A DNA stretch of 64,000 nt, from positions 1 through 64,000 of the forward strand of contig NZ_JAJUWT010000024.1 of NCBI RefSeq assembly GCF_021390395.1. Direction: 5' to 3'. Of this stretch, positions 17,770 through 25,625 are shown piece after piece (position 1 is the first letter of the stretch; each line of letters opens with the position of its first letter). The position numbers and the translations under genes were made by a program. The stretch is from Saccharothrix sp. S26 (GTDB lineage Bacteria > Actinomycetota > Actinomycetes > Mycobacteriales > Pseudonocardiaceae). Under the pieces are notes generated by a model, which worked only from the letters and a program-made list of their open reading frames with translations, was not told the DNA's origin and did not search any database.

Positions 17770-19224
17770 ATGTCGTTGCACCGGCTCGCGTCGGGTGTGC
17801 TGCTGCCGGGGTTCCACGGGACCACCGCGCCGGACTGGCTGCTCAAGCGGGTGGCCGACGGGCTCGGCGGTGTCGTGCTGTTCGGGCGGAACGTGGTCGA
17901 CGACGCCCAGGTCACAGCGTTGAACGCGCAGTTGCGGGGTGTGCGCGCCGACGTCGTGATCGGCATCGACGAGGAGGGCGGCGACGTCACGCGGCTCGAC
18001 GCGGGCCGCGGCTCGGAGGTGCCGGGCAACCACGCGTTGGGCGCGGCGGACGACGTGGGGCTGACCCGGGCGGTGGCGGCGTCGATCGGGGCGCGGCTGG
18101 CCGCGTGCGGGGTGAGCCTGAACCTCGCGCCGTCGGCCGACCTGGTGCTGACGCTGGACGACCCGGTGATCGGCGTGCGGTCGTTCGGGTCGGACCCGGA
18201 GGCGGCGGGCGCGCACGTGGCGGCGTTCGTGGAGGGCTTGCAGGCGGTGGGGGTGGCGGCGTGCGCCAAGCACTTCCCCGGCCACGGCGCGTCCACCGTG
18301 GACTCGCACGCGGCGCTGCCGGTGCTGCCGCGCACGCCCGAGGAGCTGGCGGCGGTCGAGTTCGTGCCGTTCCGCGCGGCGGTGGCGGCGGGGGTGCGGT
18401 CGATCATGACCGGGCACCTCGTCGTGCCGGGGTGGGGTGACGCGCCCGCGACGCTGAACCCGCTGGCGGTGCGGGTGCTGCGGGAGGAGCTGGGGTTCAC
18501 CGGGGCGGTCATCACCGACGGGCTGGACATGAAGGCCGTCGGCGGCGACCTCGCGGAGGGGTCCGTGCGGTCGTTGGCGGCCGGGGTGGACGCGTTGTGC
18601 CTGGGCGGCGAGCCGTTGGACGACGACGGGTTGCAGTGGCTGATCGACAGCATCGTGGCGGCCGTGGAGTCGGGCGTGCTGCCGGTGGAGCGGTTGGAGG
18701 AGGCGGCGCGGCGGACGGCGGTGCTGGGCGCGCCGGCGGCGGCCGTGGCGGCGCACGACCCGGAGCTGGGTCTGGTCGCGGCACGGCGCGCGCTGGAGGT
18801 GCGCGGCACGTTGCGGCTGTCCGGGCCGCCGGTGGTGGTGGACCTCGCGGTGGAGCCGTCGATCGCGGTCGGGGACGTGCCGTGGGGGCTCGGGCCGTAC
18901 CTGGCGGAGCTCGTGCCGGGCACCTCGGTGGTGGCGTCGACGTCCGCGGACGAGATCGCGGCGCTGGCCGGCGGGCGGCCGGTCGTGGTGGTGACGCGTG
19001 AGGCACACCGCTACGCCTGGGCTCGCGAGCTGGTGTCCTCCCTGGGTACTATTGGTCTAGACCTTGTGCACGTCGAGACGGGCGTGCCCGGGCCCGACCT
19101 GGGCGCCACCGCCCGCGTGGACACCCACGGCGGGTCGCGCGTGTGCCTGCGGGCCGCCGCCGAGCGCATCGCCGACGCCCTCCAGCAGACCCGAACCGAA
19201 TCGACAGGGGAACAACTCCGATGA
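17770..19224 (+). CDS. dasD: GH3 beta-N-acetylhexosaminidase (NagZ/DasD-like)
   Basis: A 484-residue intracellular GH3 enzyme that cleaves imported chitobiose-type sugars to GlcNAc. The substrate Asp and His/Asp general-acid dyad loop is KHFPGHGASTVDSHAALPV near residue 175, diagnostic of the NagZ group. The nucleophile Asp lies in VITDGLDMKAV near 255. There is no signal peptide, which fits cytoplasmic action behind the importer. The C-terminal 150 residues are less conserved. The codons for TIGLDL near residue 428 are rare ones and form a dre-like site (19051-19066). The stop overlaps the next gene by four bases. Confidence 0.93.
   Translation: MSLHRLASGVLLPGFHGTTAPDWLLKRVADGLGGVVLFGRNVVDDAQVTALNAQLRGVRADVVIGIDEEGGDVTRLDAGRGSEVPGNHALGAADDVGLTRAVAASIGARLAACGVSLNLAPSADLVLTLDDPVIGVRSFGSDPEAAGAHVAAFVEGLQAVGVAACAKHFPGHGASTVDSHAALPVLPRTPEELAAVEFVPFRAAVAAGVRSIMTGHLVVPGWGDAPATLNPLAVRVLREELGFTGAVITDGLDMKAVGGDLAEGSVRSLAAGVDALCLGGEPLDDDGLQWLIDSIVAAVESGVLPVERLEEAARRTAVLGAPAAAVAAHDPELGLVAARRALEVRGTLRLSGPPVVVDLAVEPSIAVGDVPWGLGPYLAELVPGTSVVASTSADEIAALAGGRPVVVVTREAHRYAWARELVSSLGTIGLDLVHVETGVPGPDLGATARVDTHGGSRVCLRAAAERIADALQQTRTESTGEQLR
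19051..19066 (+). promoter_or_regulatory. DasR-box (dre)-like site inside the GH3 coding region
   Basis: ATTGGTCTAGACCTTG contains the full dre core TGGTCTAGACC. It falls in the dasD frame over codons ATT GGT CTA GAC CTT, which are rare in this GC-rich genome. It lies 155 bases before the SIS gene and may control an internal promoter or act as a roadblock. Confidence 0.7.
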
Positions 19225-20264
19225 CCGACCACCAGCCCGGCGGGCACATGGCGGCCGAGATCGACCAGCAGCCGGGGATCTTCGCCGACCTGCACGCGCG
19301 GCGGGACGCCATCGCGTCGGTCGCCTCGGTGATCGCCGAACGCCGGCCGCGGTTCGTGCTGCTGGCCGCGCGCGGGTCGAGCGACCACGCCGCGCTGTAC
19401 GCGAAGTACCTCACCGAGGTGCTGCTGGAACTGCCCGCCGGGCTGGTGTCGCCGTCCACCACCACGCTGTACGGGGCCCAGCCCGACCTGCGGGACGTGC
19501 TGCTGGTCGCGGTGTCGCAGTCGGGCGGGTCGCCGGACCTGCTGGAGGTGACCGAGTCGGCGCGGGCCCGCGGGGCGTTGACCGTGGCGGTGACCAACAC
19601 GGCGTCGTCGCCGCTGAACGGGGCCGCCGAGCTGTCGGTGGACGTCGGCGCGGGCGTGGAGCGGGCCGTGGCGGCGACGAAGACGTACTCCGCGACGCTG
19701 CTGGCGCTGTACCTGCTGGTGGACGCCATCCGCGGCGGTGACGGTTCGGCGGCCGCGCGGCTGGGCGACCTGGCCCGGGCGACGCTGGACTCGTCGGCCG
19801 ACGCGGTGGCCGAGGCGGTGCAGCGGTACCGGTTCGTGGACCGGGTGCTGACCACCGGGCGCGGCTACTCGCTGCCGACGGCGCTGGAGTCGGCGCTGAA
19901 GCTCGCGGAGACCTCCTACCTGGCGGCGCGGGCGTACAGCGGGGCCGACCTGCTGCACGGGCCGGTGGCGGCGGTGGACGCGGAGACGGCCGTGCTGGCG
20001 GTGACCAGCGCGGGCAAGGGCGGTGACGCGCTGCACGACGTGCTGGACGCCGTGCACGGGCGTGGCGCGGACGTGCTGGCGGTGGGTTCGGCGTCGGACA
20101 AGGTCTCCGCCGCCCTGCGCATCCCGGTCGCCGAGACGGCCGAGGAGGTGGCCCCGATCCTGGAGATCCTGCCGGTGCAGCGCCTGGCCCACGGCCTGGC
20201 CCTGGCCCGCGGCGGCGACCCGGACAACCCGCGCGGCCTGAACAAGGTCACCCGAACCCGCTGA
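19221..20264 (+). CDS. double-SIS-domain sugar-phosphate isomerase/deaminase (GlmS-C / NagB-II-like)
   Basis: A 347-residue protein with two SIS domains and no glutaminase domain. First SIS: LLAARGSSDHAALYAKYL near residue 48 and VAVSQSGGSPDLLEV near 98. The loop ATKTYSATLLAL is near 155. The second SIS: TGRGYSLPTALESALKLAETS near 215 and LLHGPVAAVD. Proteins of this shape act as glucosamine-6-phosphate deaminases (NagB-II) or related isomerases. In this operon the deaminase role fits: GlcN-6-P to Fru-6-P and ammonia, downstream of NagA. ATG overlaps the dasD stop. It ends in a convergent gap filled by the repeat family. Confidence 0.88.
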   Translation: MTDHQPGGHMAAEIDQQPGIFADLHARRDAIASVASVIAERRPRFVLLAARGSSDHAALYAKYLTEVLLELPAGLVSPSTTTLYGAQPDLRDVLLVAVSQSGGSPDLLEVTESARARGALTVAVTNTASSPLNGAAELSVDVGAGVERAVAATKTYSATLLALYLLVDAIRGGDGSAAARLGDLARATLDSSADAVAEAVQRYRFVDRVLTTGRGYSLPTALESALKLAETSYLAARAYSGADLLHGPVAAVDAETAVLAVTSAGKGGDALHDVLDAVHGRGADVLAVGSASDKVSAALRIPVAETAEEVAPILEILPVQRLAHGLALARGGDPDNPRGLNKVTRTR

Positions 20265-20270
20265 CCCCGC

Positions 20271-20380
20271 GCGAGTCCTACGTTCGGAACGCGAGTGTCC
20301 TACGTTCGCGTCGCGTGAGTCCTACGTTCGGAACGCGAGTGTCCTACGTTCAGAACACCCGAGTTCAACGCTCAGAACAC
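20271..20380 (+). repeat. convergent-gap repeat family, locus 1
   Basis: Four head-to-tail units of about 20-22 bases share GTCCTACGTTC. They start at 20271, 20291, 20313 and 20335 and alternate GCGAGTCC / GCGAGTGTCC. The last continues into a core: AGAACACCCGAGTTCAACG, then CTCAGAACAC. The same core occurs inverted at 22517-22562 and twice at 30893-30999. It lies between stop codons of convergent genes. Confidence 0.9.
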
Positions 20381-20384
20381 GGCC

Positions 20385-20414
20385 GAGGCCCGAGGGAACG
20401 TTCCCTCGGGCCTC
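20385..20414. terminator. 30-bp perfect palindrome, bidirectional terminator
   Basis: Arm GAGGCCCGAGGGAAC is followed directly by its exact reverse complement, a 15-bp stem with the smallest possible loop. It lies between convergent SIS and nagA genes, 13 bases before the nagA stop. Confidence 0.85.
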
Positions 20415-20427
20415 TTCGCCGGTCCGG

Positions 20428-21639
20428 CTACTGACCCGCGGCCGCCACGCCGACCGCCTCGCCGACCGCCTCGGACTCGAACGCCGCCGCACGGTCGAAC
20501 ACGACCTCGCCGTCCACCCACACCTTGCGCGGCTGGAGGTTCTCGTCCCACCAGACCAGGTCGGCCACCGCCCCGGCCTCCAACCGGCCCAACGTCGGCT
20601 CGCCGATCGCGTCCGCCGGCACGACGGTCGCCGACGCCAACGCGTCCGCCGGGTCCACGCCCACCGACACGATGTTGCGCACGGCCCGGTCCAGGGTCAG
20701 CGCGCTGCCCGCGATCGTGCCCTCCGGCGACCGCGGCACGCCGTCCTCGGCCAGCAGCACGTCCGCGCCACCGAGCTGGTAGCGCCCCGGCGGCATGCCG
20801 GCGGCGGCCACGGCGTCCGTGACCAGCGCGACCCGGTGGCCGGCGGCGTTGAAGACCAGCCGGCAGACGTCCGGGCCGACGTGCGCCAGGTCCGCGATCA
20901 GGCCCAACGTGAACCGGTCGTCCACCAGCGCCACGCCCGGCACCCCCGGCTCGCGGTGGCCGAGCGGGCGTTGGGCGTTGAACAGGTGGGTCACCATCCG
21001 CGCGCCCGCCTCCGCCGCGGCACGGGTCTGCTCACCCGTCGCGTCGCTGTGGCCGACGGCGACCAGCACGCCCGCCGCCGCCAGCCTGCGCACGGCGTCC
21101 AGGCCGCCCGGCTGCTCGGGGGCGAGCGTGACCATGCGCAACGCGCGGCGCAGCACCTCGTCGTCCAGCAGCACGTCGATCTCGGCCGCGCCGGGTGCCA
21201 CCATCAGCGCCGGGTCGTGCACGCCCGCGCGTTTCGGCGACAGGAACGGCCCCTCCAGGTGCACGCCGAGCGGTTTCGCGCCCGCGTGCGGTGGCAGGGC
21301 GGCCGCCGCCGCCAGCACGGCGTGCGCCTGGCGCACGGCCACCGGCACCGGCGCGGTGATCAGGGTGGGCAGGAACCGCGTCACCCCCGTTCGTGGGAGC
21401 GCTCTCGCCACCATGGCCATGCCCTCGGGGTCCACCTCGGCGAAGTCGACCCCGACCGCCCCGTTGACCTGCACGTCCACCAGGCCCGGGGTGAGCAGGC
21501 CGTCGGTCAGCACCTCGGCGCCGTCGGGTGGTGCACCCGTAACGACTTCCACGATCCGCCCTGCCCGCAACCTCAGGCTGACGGGACCGGTGATGGTCCG
21601 ACAGAGCAGTGCTCGCGGAGCTGCGACAACCGTGTCCAA
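20428..21639 (-). CDS. nagA: N-acetylglucosamine-6-phosphate deacetylase NagA
   Basis: NagA removes acetate from GlcNAc-6-P to give GlcN-6-P, the inducer of DasR. A 403-residue amidohydrolase. The segments GLVDVQVNGAVGVDF (near 55), HLEGPFLSPKRAGVHDPAL (near 130, metal Glu), VAVGHSDAT (His) and THLFNAQ (His near 215) and the catalytic Asp in ALVTDAVAAAG are present. The TTG start has GAGGAGGG five bases upstream and a dre-like box 13 bases beyond. It lies alone on the minus strand. Confidence 0.96.
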   Translation of the reverse strand: MDTVVAAPRALLCRTITGPVSLRLRAGRIVEVVTGAPPDGAEVLTDGLLTPGLVDVQVNGAVGVDFAEVDPEGMAMVARALPRTGVTRFLPTLITAPVPVAVRQAHAVLAAAAALPPHAGAKPLGVHLEGPFLSPKRAGVHDPALMVAPGAAEIDVLLDDEVLRRALRMVTLAPEQPGGLDAVRRLAAAGVLVAVGHSDATGEQTRAAAEAGARMVTHLFNAQRPLGHREPGVPGVALVDDRFTLGLIADLAHVGPDVCRLVFNAAGHRVALVTDAVAAAGMPPGRYQLGGADVLLAEDGVPRSPEGTIAGSALTLDRAVRNIVSVGVDPADALASATVVPADAIGEPTLGRLEAGAVADLVWWDENLQPRKVWVDGEVVFDRAAAFESEAVGEAVGVAAAGQ

Positions 21640-21651
21640 GGTCCCTCCTCA

Positions 21652-21667
21652 AATGGTCCAGACCATT
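21652..21667 (-). promoter_or_regulatory. DasR-box (dre)-like operator at nagA
   Basis: AATGGTCCAGACCATT is a perfect palindrome (arms AATGGTC/GACCATT) with the dre shape. It is 13 bases before the nagA TTG, next to the ribosome site, so DasR bound here would block nagA. Confidence 0.8.
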
Positions 21668-21698
21668 ATGGCCGGAAGTGGCGGACGGCGTCACGTGT

Positions 21699-21713
21699 GG
21701 TTATAAGATAACC
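21699..21713. promoter_or_regulatory. 15-bp inverted repeat upstream of the FadR-type regulator
   Basis: GGTTATAAGATAACC has perfect six-base arms around AAG. It lies between nagA and the regulator and is probably its autoregulatory operator. A possible -10 TAGAGT follows at about 21717-21722. Confidence 0.55.
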
Positions 21714-21832
21714 GAATAGAGTAGGGATGGGTGAATGTTTCGCCGCACGGCGGGTTCGGCCGCGCGGCGCAGTGGCGTGGCCCATACTTGGCGCCAGACA
21801 TCCGAGGTCTAGCTGACGAGTCGAGGGCCGAC

Positions 21833-22507
21833 GTGGCAGTTACCGACGACGCCATCCTGCGCGTCAAGGAGATGATCGTCTCCGGCGAGCTCAAGCCGGG
21901 CGACCGACTGCCGCGCGAAGCCGACCTGGCCGAGCGGTTGGGGTTGTCGCGGAACTCGCTGCGTGAGGCGGTCAAGGCGTTGTCGCTGGTCAGGGTGCTG
22001 GACGTGCGGCAGGGTGACGGGACCTACGTGTCCAGCCTGCGTGCCGACGACCTGCTCGGCGCGTTGTCGTTCGTGCTGGACCTGCACCGCGGCGAGGACT
22101 CCGTGCTGGAGGTGTTGCAGGTGCGGCGCATCCTCGAACCGGCCGCGGCGGCGATGGCGGCGCAGCGCGTCGGGCCCGACGAGGTGGCGGCGCTGCGCGC
22201 GTTGTGCGACGCGGCCGAGGGCGCCCGGTCGGTGGAGGAGCTGGTCGAGCACGACCTGGAGTTCCACCGCGCCATCGCGCAGGGCTCCGGCAACGCCTAC
22301 CTGGCCCGACTGCTGGACACGTTGGCCGGCCCGACCGTGCGCGTCCGCATCTGGCGCGGCATCACGCAGGGTGGCGCGGTCGAGCGGACCGTCGCCGAGC
22401 ACCGCGCCATCGTCGACGCGCTGGCCGCGCACCAGCCCGAGCTGGCCCGCTCGTGGTCCACGGTGCACGTGGCGGGCGTCGAGCAGTGGCTGTCCGACCT
22501 GGCGTGA
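21833..22507 (+). CDS. GntR-family regulator, FadR (FCD) subgroup
   Basis: A 224-residue regulator. N-terminal winged helix: LPREADLAERLGLSRNSLRE near residues 24-45, followed by the wing LDVRQGDGTYV. The FCD ligand domain has RRILEPAAAAMAAQ near 100, DLEFHRAIAQGSGN (Asp and His metal ligands, near 142) and the distal AEHRAIVDAL His motif near 190. Members sense hydroxy acids or sugar acids through a metal. The neighbouring convergent genes look like L-fucose catabolism, so a sugar-acid effector such as fuconate or a product is a reasonable guess. GTG 21833 has GAGGG five bases upstream. Confidence 0.92.
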   Translation: MAVTDDAILRVKEMIVSGELKPGDRLPREADLAERLGLSRNSLREAVKALSLVRVLDVRQGDGTYVSSLRADDLLGALSFVLDLHRGEDSVLEVLQVRRILEPAAAAMAAQRVGPDEVAALRALCDAAEGARSVEELVEHDLEFHRAIAQGSGNAYLARLLDTLAGPTVRVRIWRGITQGGAVERTVAEHRAIVDALAAHQPELARSWSTVHVAGVEQWLSDLA

Positions 22508-22516
22508 CGCCGAGCC

Positions 22517-22632
22517 GCCGTGTTCTGAACGTTGAACTCGGGTGTTCCGAACGTAGGACACACGCGACGCGAACGTAGGACTCTCGCGTTCTGAACGTAG
22601 GACACACGCGTTCTGGAGGTAGGACTCGCGGG
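22517..22632 (-). repeat. convergent-gap repeat family, locus 2 (inverted)
   Basis: The reverse complement of the locus 1 arrangement fills nearly the whole gap between stops at 22507 and 22633. The core GTTCTGAACGTTGAACTCGG (from about 22522) comes first. Three or four GAACGTAGGAC-type units follow toward the aldo/keto reductase end. In core sequence it is almost identical to 20338-20380 read backwards. Confidence 0.9.
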
Positions 22633-23559
22633 TTAGAGGAGGGATTCGGAGAGCAGGTCGTCCCAGAGGGTGGGGGGCGTGGGTCGGTCGAACGCCTCGG
22701 CGTTGGCCCGCATCTCCGCCGCCGAACGCACCCCCAGCAGCACCGACACCACCGCCGGGTGCCGCAACGGGAACGACATCGCCGCCTGCGGCAGCGTCAC
22801 GCCGTGCCGGGCGCACACCTCGGCGATCCGCCGCGCCCGTTGCACCAGCGCCTCGGGAGCGGCCCGGTAGTCGTACCGGTCACCGACCTCGGGCCGGGCC
22901 AGCAAGCCGGAGTTGAACACCCCCGCCGCCACCACCGACACCCCGCGGGCCGCGCACAGGTCCAGCAACGGCGTCCCCGGCTGCTCCAGCACGGTGTACC
23001 GCCCGGCCAGCAGCACCACGTCCAGGTCGGTCTCCCGGACGAACCGCGCGGGCATCTCCCACTGGTTCATGCCGACCCCGACCGCCCCGATCACGCCCTG
23101 CGACCGCAGCTCCAGCAACGCGGGCACCGCCTCGGCCGACGCCTGCTCCCAGTGCGCGTCGGGGTCGTGCACGTACACCACGTCCACCCGGTCCAGCCCG
23201 AGCCGGTCCAAAGAGGACTCCAACGACCGCCGCACGCCGTCCGCGCTGAAGTCCCACCGCCGCCACGCCGTCGCGGGCACGGCGAAGCCGTTGGCCATGT
23301 CGTCGCCGGCACCGAACCCCGGCTCCAGCACCCGGCCGACCTTGGTGGACACGACGAACTCCGAACGCGGCCGGCCCGCCAGGAACGACCCGATCCGCCG
23401 CTCGGACAAACCGAGCCCGTAGTGCGGCGCGGTGTCGAAGTACCGGACACCGGCGTCCCACGCGGCTTCCAGCGCGCCGAAAGCGTCCACATCGGACACC
23501 TCGGCGTACAGGTTGCCGATCGGGCCACCACCGAAACCCAAGCGGGACAACGGGATCAC
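22633..23559 (-). CDS. aldo/keto reductase, probable L-fucose/D-threo-aldose dehydrogenase
   Basis: A 308-residue AKR. YFDTAPHYGLGLSERRIGSF near residue 40 holds the catalytic Asp and Tyr; VSTKVGR is the Lys strand. VDVVYVHDPD near 130 carries the His-type residue of this group. Proteins with this N-terminus (LGFGGGPIGNLY) are D-threo-aldose 1-dehydrogenases that oxidise L-fucose to fuconolactone. It is the last gene of a four-gene operon, and its GTG overlaps the SDR stop by four bases. The activity is inferred from family and neighbours. Confidence 0.85.
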   Translation of the reverse strand: MIPLSRLGFGGGPIGNLYAEVSDVDAFGALEAAWDAGVRYFDTAPHYGLGLSERRIGSFLAGRPRSEFVVSTKVGRVLEPGFGAGDDMANGFAVPATAWRRWDFSADGVRRSLESSLDRLGLDRVDVVYVHDPDAHWEQASAEAVPALLELRSQGVIGAVGVGMNQWEMPARFVRETDLDVVLLAGRYTVLEQPGTPLLDLCAARGVSVVAAGVFNSGLLARPEVGDRYDYRAAPEALVQRARRIAEVCARHGVTLPQAAMSFPLRHPAVVSVLLGVRSAAEMRANAEAFDRPTPPTLWDDLLSESLL

Positions 23560-24314
23560 GACCGCGCCTCCCGGGGCCGCAGCCGCAACCCGTGCATGCC
23601 GCCGTCGACCGCGAGGACCGTGCCGGTGGTGGAACCGGACAGCGGGCCGGCCAGGTAGGCGATCGCGCCCGCGACCTCGTCGGCGGTGACCAGTCGGCCG
23701 TGCGGCTGCCGGGCGGCGAGGGCGGCGCGCTCGGCGGCCGGGTCCGGGGCCGAGTCGAGCAGGCGGCCCACCCACGGCGTGTCGGCCGTGCCGGGCGCCA
23801 CCGCGTTCACCCGGATGCCCTCCCGCACGTGGTCGGCGGCCATGGCCAGGGTGAACGCGTGCACCGCGCCCTTGCTCGCCGAGTACAGCGCCCGCTGCGG
23901 CAGGCCGGCCCACGCCGCGATGGACCCGGTGTTCACGATCGCCGCGGCCGGCGACCGGCGCAGGTGCGGCAGCGCGGCGCGCGCGACCCGGGCCATGCCG
24001 ACCACGTTCACGTCCAGCACCCGCAGCCACTCGTCGTCCGGGTTGGCCGTGACGTCACCCTGCGCGCCGATGCCCGCGTTGTTCACCAGCACGTCGAGCC
24101 GGCCGAACCGCTCGACCACCTCGTCGACCGCGGCCCGCACCGAGGCGTCGTCGGTGACGTCGGCCCTGATGCCGTGCACCGGCGGGTCGACCCGCGGGTC
24201 CAGGTCCAGCGCCACCGCGGTCGCGCCCCGCGCCGCCAGCAGCCGCGCGGTCGCCAGGCCGATGCCGGACGCGCCGCCGGTCACCACCGCGACCAGGCCC
24301 TCGAACTCGCTCAC
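23556..24314 (-). CDS. short-chain dehydrogenase, probable 2-keto-3-deoxy-L-fuconate dehydrogenase
   Basis: A 252-residue classical SDR. The nucleotide site VTGGASGIGLATA (near 12), NNAG (near 87), catalytic Ser in NTGSIAAW and YSASK (near 150) are all present. In the non-phosphorylative fucose route an SDR oxidises 2-keto-3-deoxy-L-fuconate to the 2,4-diketo acid. Its place between the dehydratase and the AKR supports that step. GTG 24314 overlaps the dehydratase stop. Confidence 0.85.
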   Translation of the reverse strand: MSEFEGLVAVVTGGASGIGLATARLLAARGATAVALDLDPRVDPPVHGIRADVTDDASVRAAVDEVVERFGRLDVLVNNAGIGAQGDVTANPDDEWLRVLDVNVVGMARVARAALPHLRRSPAAAIVNTGSIAAWAGLPQRALYSASKGAVHAFTLAMAADHVREGIRVNAVAPGTADTPWVGRLLDSAPDPAAERAALAARQPHGRLVTADEVAGAIAYLAGPLSGSTTGTVLAVDGGMHGLRLRPREARS

Positions 24315-25624
24315 CGCCGCTCCTCCAACTCCGTCCACACCGGACCGTCGGGGTACCGGTAATCGGTCAACGCCTCGTCGCGCAGCCGGGCCGAGAAGCC
24401 GGGTTCGGCGGGCGCGACGTACCGGCCACCGCGCACCTCGGCCGGGTCGGTGAAGTGCTCGTGCAGGTGGTCGACCCATTCGATCACGCGCCCGTCGGTC
24501 GTGCCGGAGATCGCCACGAAGTCGGCCATCGCCAGGTGCCGGACCAGCTCGCACAGGCCGACACCGCCCGCGTGCGGGCACACCGGCACGCCGAACTTCG
24601 CCGCGAGCAGCAGGATGGCCACGTTCTCGTTCACCCCGCCCACGCGGCACGCGTCGAGCTGCACCACGTCCACCGCGCCGGCCTGGAGCAGCTGCTTGAA
24701 CACCACCCGGTTCTGCACGTGCTCGCCCGTGGCGACCTTGATCGGGCGCACCGCCCCGGCGATGGCCGCGTGCGCCAGCACGTCGTCCGGCGAGGTGGGC
24801 TCCTCGACCCAGTACGGGTCGAACGGCGCCAGCTCCCGCATCCACGCGATCGCCGTGCCCACGTCCCACCGCTGGTTGGCGTCCACGGCGATGCGCACGC
24901 CCTCGCCCACGACCTCCCGGGCCAGCCGCATCCGCCGCACGTCGTCGTCGAGGCTGCCGCCGACCTTCAGCTTGATCATGTCGAAGCCGTCGGCCAGCGC
25001 CTGCCGCGCCAGGTCCGCGAGCTTCTCGTCGGTGTAGCCCAACCAGCCCGGCGACGTCGTGTAGGCCGGGTAGCCGTCACGGACCAGGGCGGCGGCCCGT
25101 TCCGCACGTCCCGGTTCGGCGCGGCGCACGATGTCCAGCGCCTCGTCGGGGGTGAGCGCGTCGGACAGGTACCGGAAGTCGACCAGGCCGACGATCTCCT
25201 CCGGCGTCATGCCCGACAGGAACCGCCACAGCGGCAGGCCCGCGCGCCGGGACGCGAGGTCCCACGCCGCGTTGACCACCGCGCCGAGCGCCATGTGCGC
25301 GACGCCCTTCTCCGGGCCGAGCCACCGCAGCTGCGAGTCGCCGACCAGCTCGGCGGACAGCTCCGCCAGGTCGGCCGCGGTCTCCGGGACGCGCCGGCCG
25401 ACCACGTGGTGCGCCAACGACCGGATCGCCGCGGCCTGCACGTCGTTGCCGCGGCCGATGGTGAACGCCAGGCCGTGGCCGTCGGGGCCGTTCGACGTGC
25501 GCAGCACGACGTAGGCGGCGGAGTAGTCCGGGTCGGGGTTCATCGCGTCCGACCCGTCCAGCTCCCGCGAGGTCGGGAACCGGATGTCCAGCACGTCCAG
25601 CGCGACGACCCGGTCCGCGCTCAC
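24311..25624 (-). CDS. L-fuconate dehydratase-like enolase-superfamily enzyme
   Basis: A 437-residue member of the mandelate racemase subgroup, the length typical of L-fuconate dehydratase (FucD). Catalytic Lys in DMIKLKVGG near residue 220. Metal ligands: Asp in VDANQRW, Glu in WVEEPTSPDD, and Glu/His in ATGEHVQNR. The N-terminal DVLDIRFPTSRELDGSDAMN resembles FucD. It would convert L-fuconate to 2-keto-3-deoxy-L-fuconate. GTG 25624 sits one base before the FAH stop codon. Other sugar-acid substrates remain possible. Confidence 0.87.
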   Translation of the reverse strand: MSADRVVALDVLDIRFPTSRELDGSDAMNPDPDYSAAYVVLRTSNGPDGHGLAFTIGRGNDVQAAAIRSLAHHVVGRRVPETAADLAELSAELVGDSQLRWLGPEKGVAHMALGAVVNAAWDLASRRAGLPLWRFLSGMTPEEIVGLVDFRYLSDALTPDEALDIVRRAEPGRAERAAALVRDGYPAYTTSPGWLGYTDEKLADLARQALADGFDMIKLKVGGSLDDDVRRMRLAREVVGEGVRIAVDANQRWDVGTAIAWMRELAPFDPYWVEEPTSPDDVLAHAAIAGAVRPIKVATGEHVQNRVVFKQLLQAGAVDVVQLDACRVGGVNENVAILLLAAKFGVPVCPHAGGVGLCELVRHLAMADFVAISGTTDGRVIEWVDHLHEHFTDPAEVRGGRYVAPAEPGFSARLRDEALTDYRYPDGPVWTELEERR

Positions 25625-25625
25625 C

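Noticed and set aside
16807..19008. A 733-codon minus-strand frame opposite dasC and the GH3 gene
   Set aside because: His/Arg-rich shadow sequence; both + strand genes are clearly real.
20271..20380. CRISPR-like spacing of the locus 1 units
   Set aside because: The unit boundaries are continuous and the 'spacers' are only two or three bases of variation.
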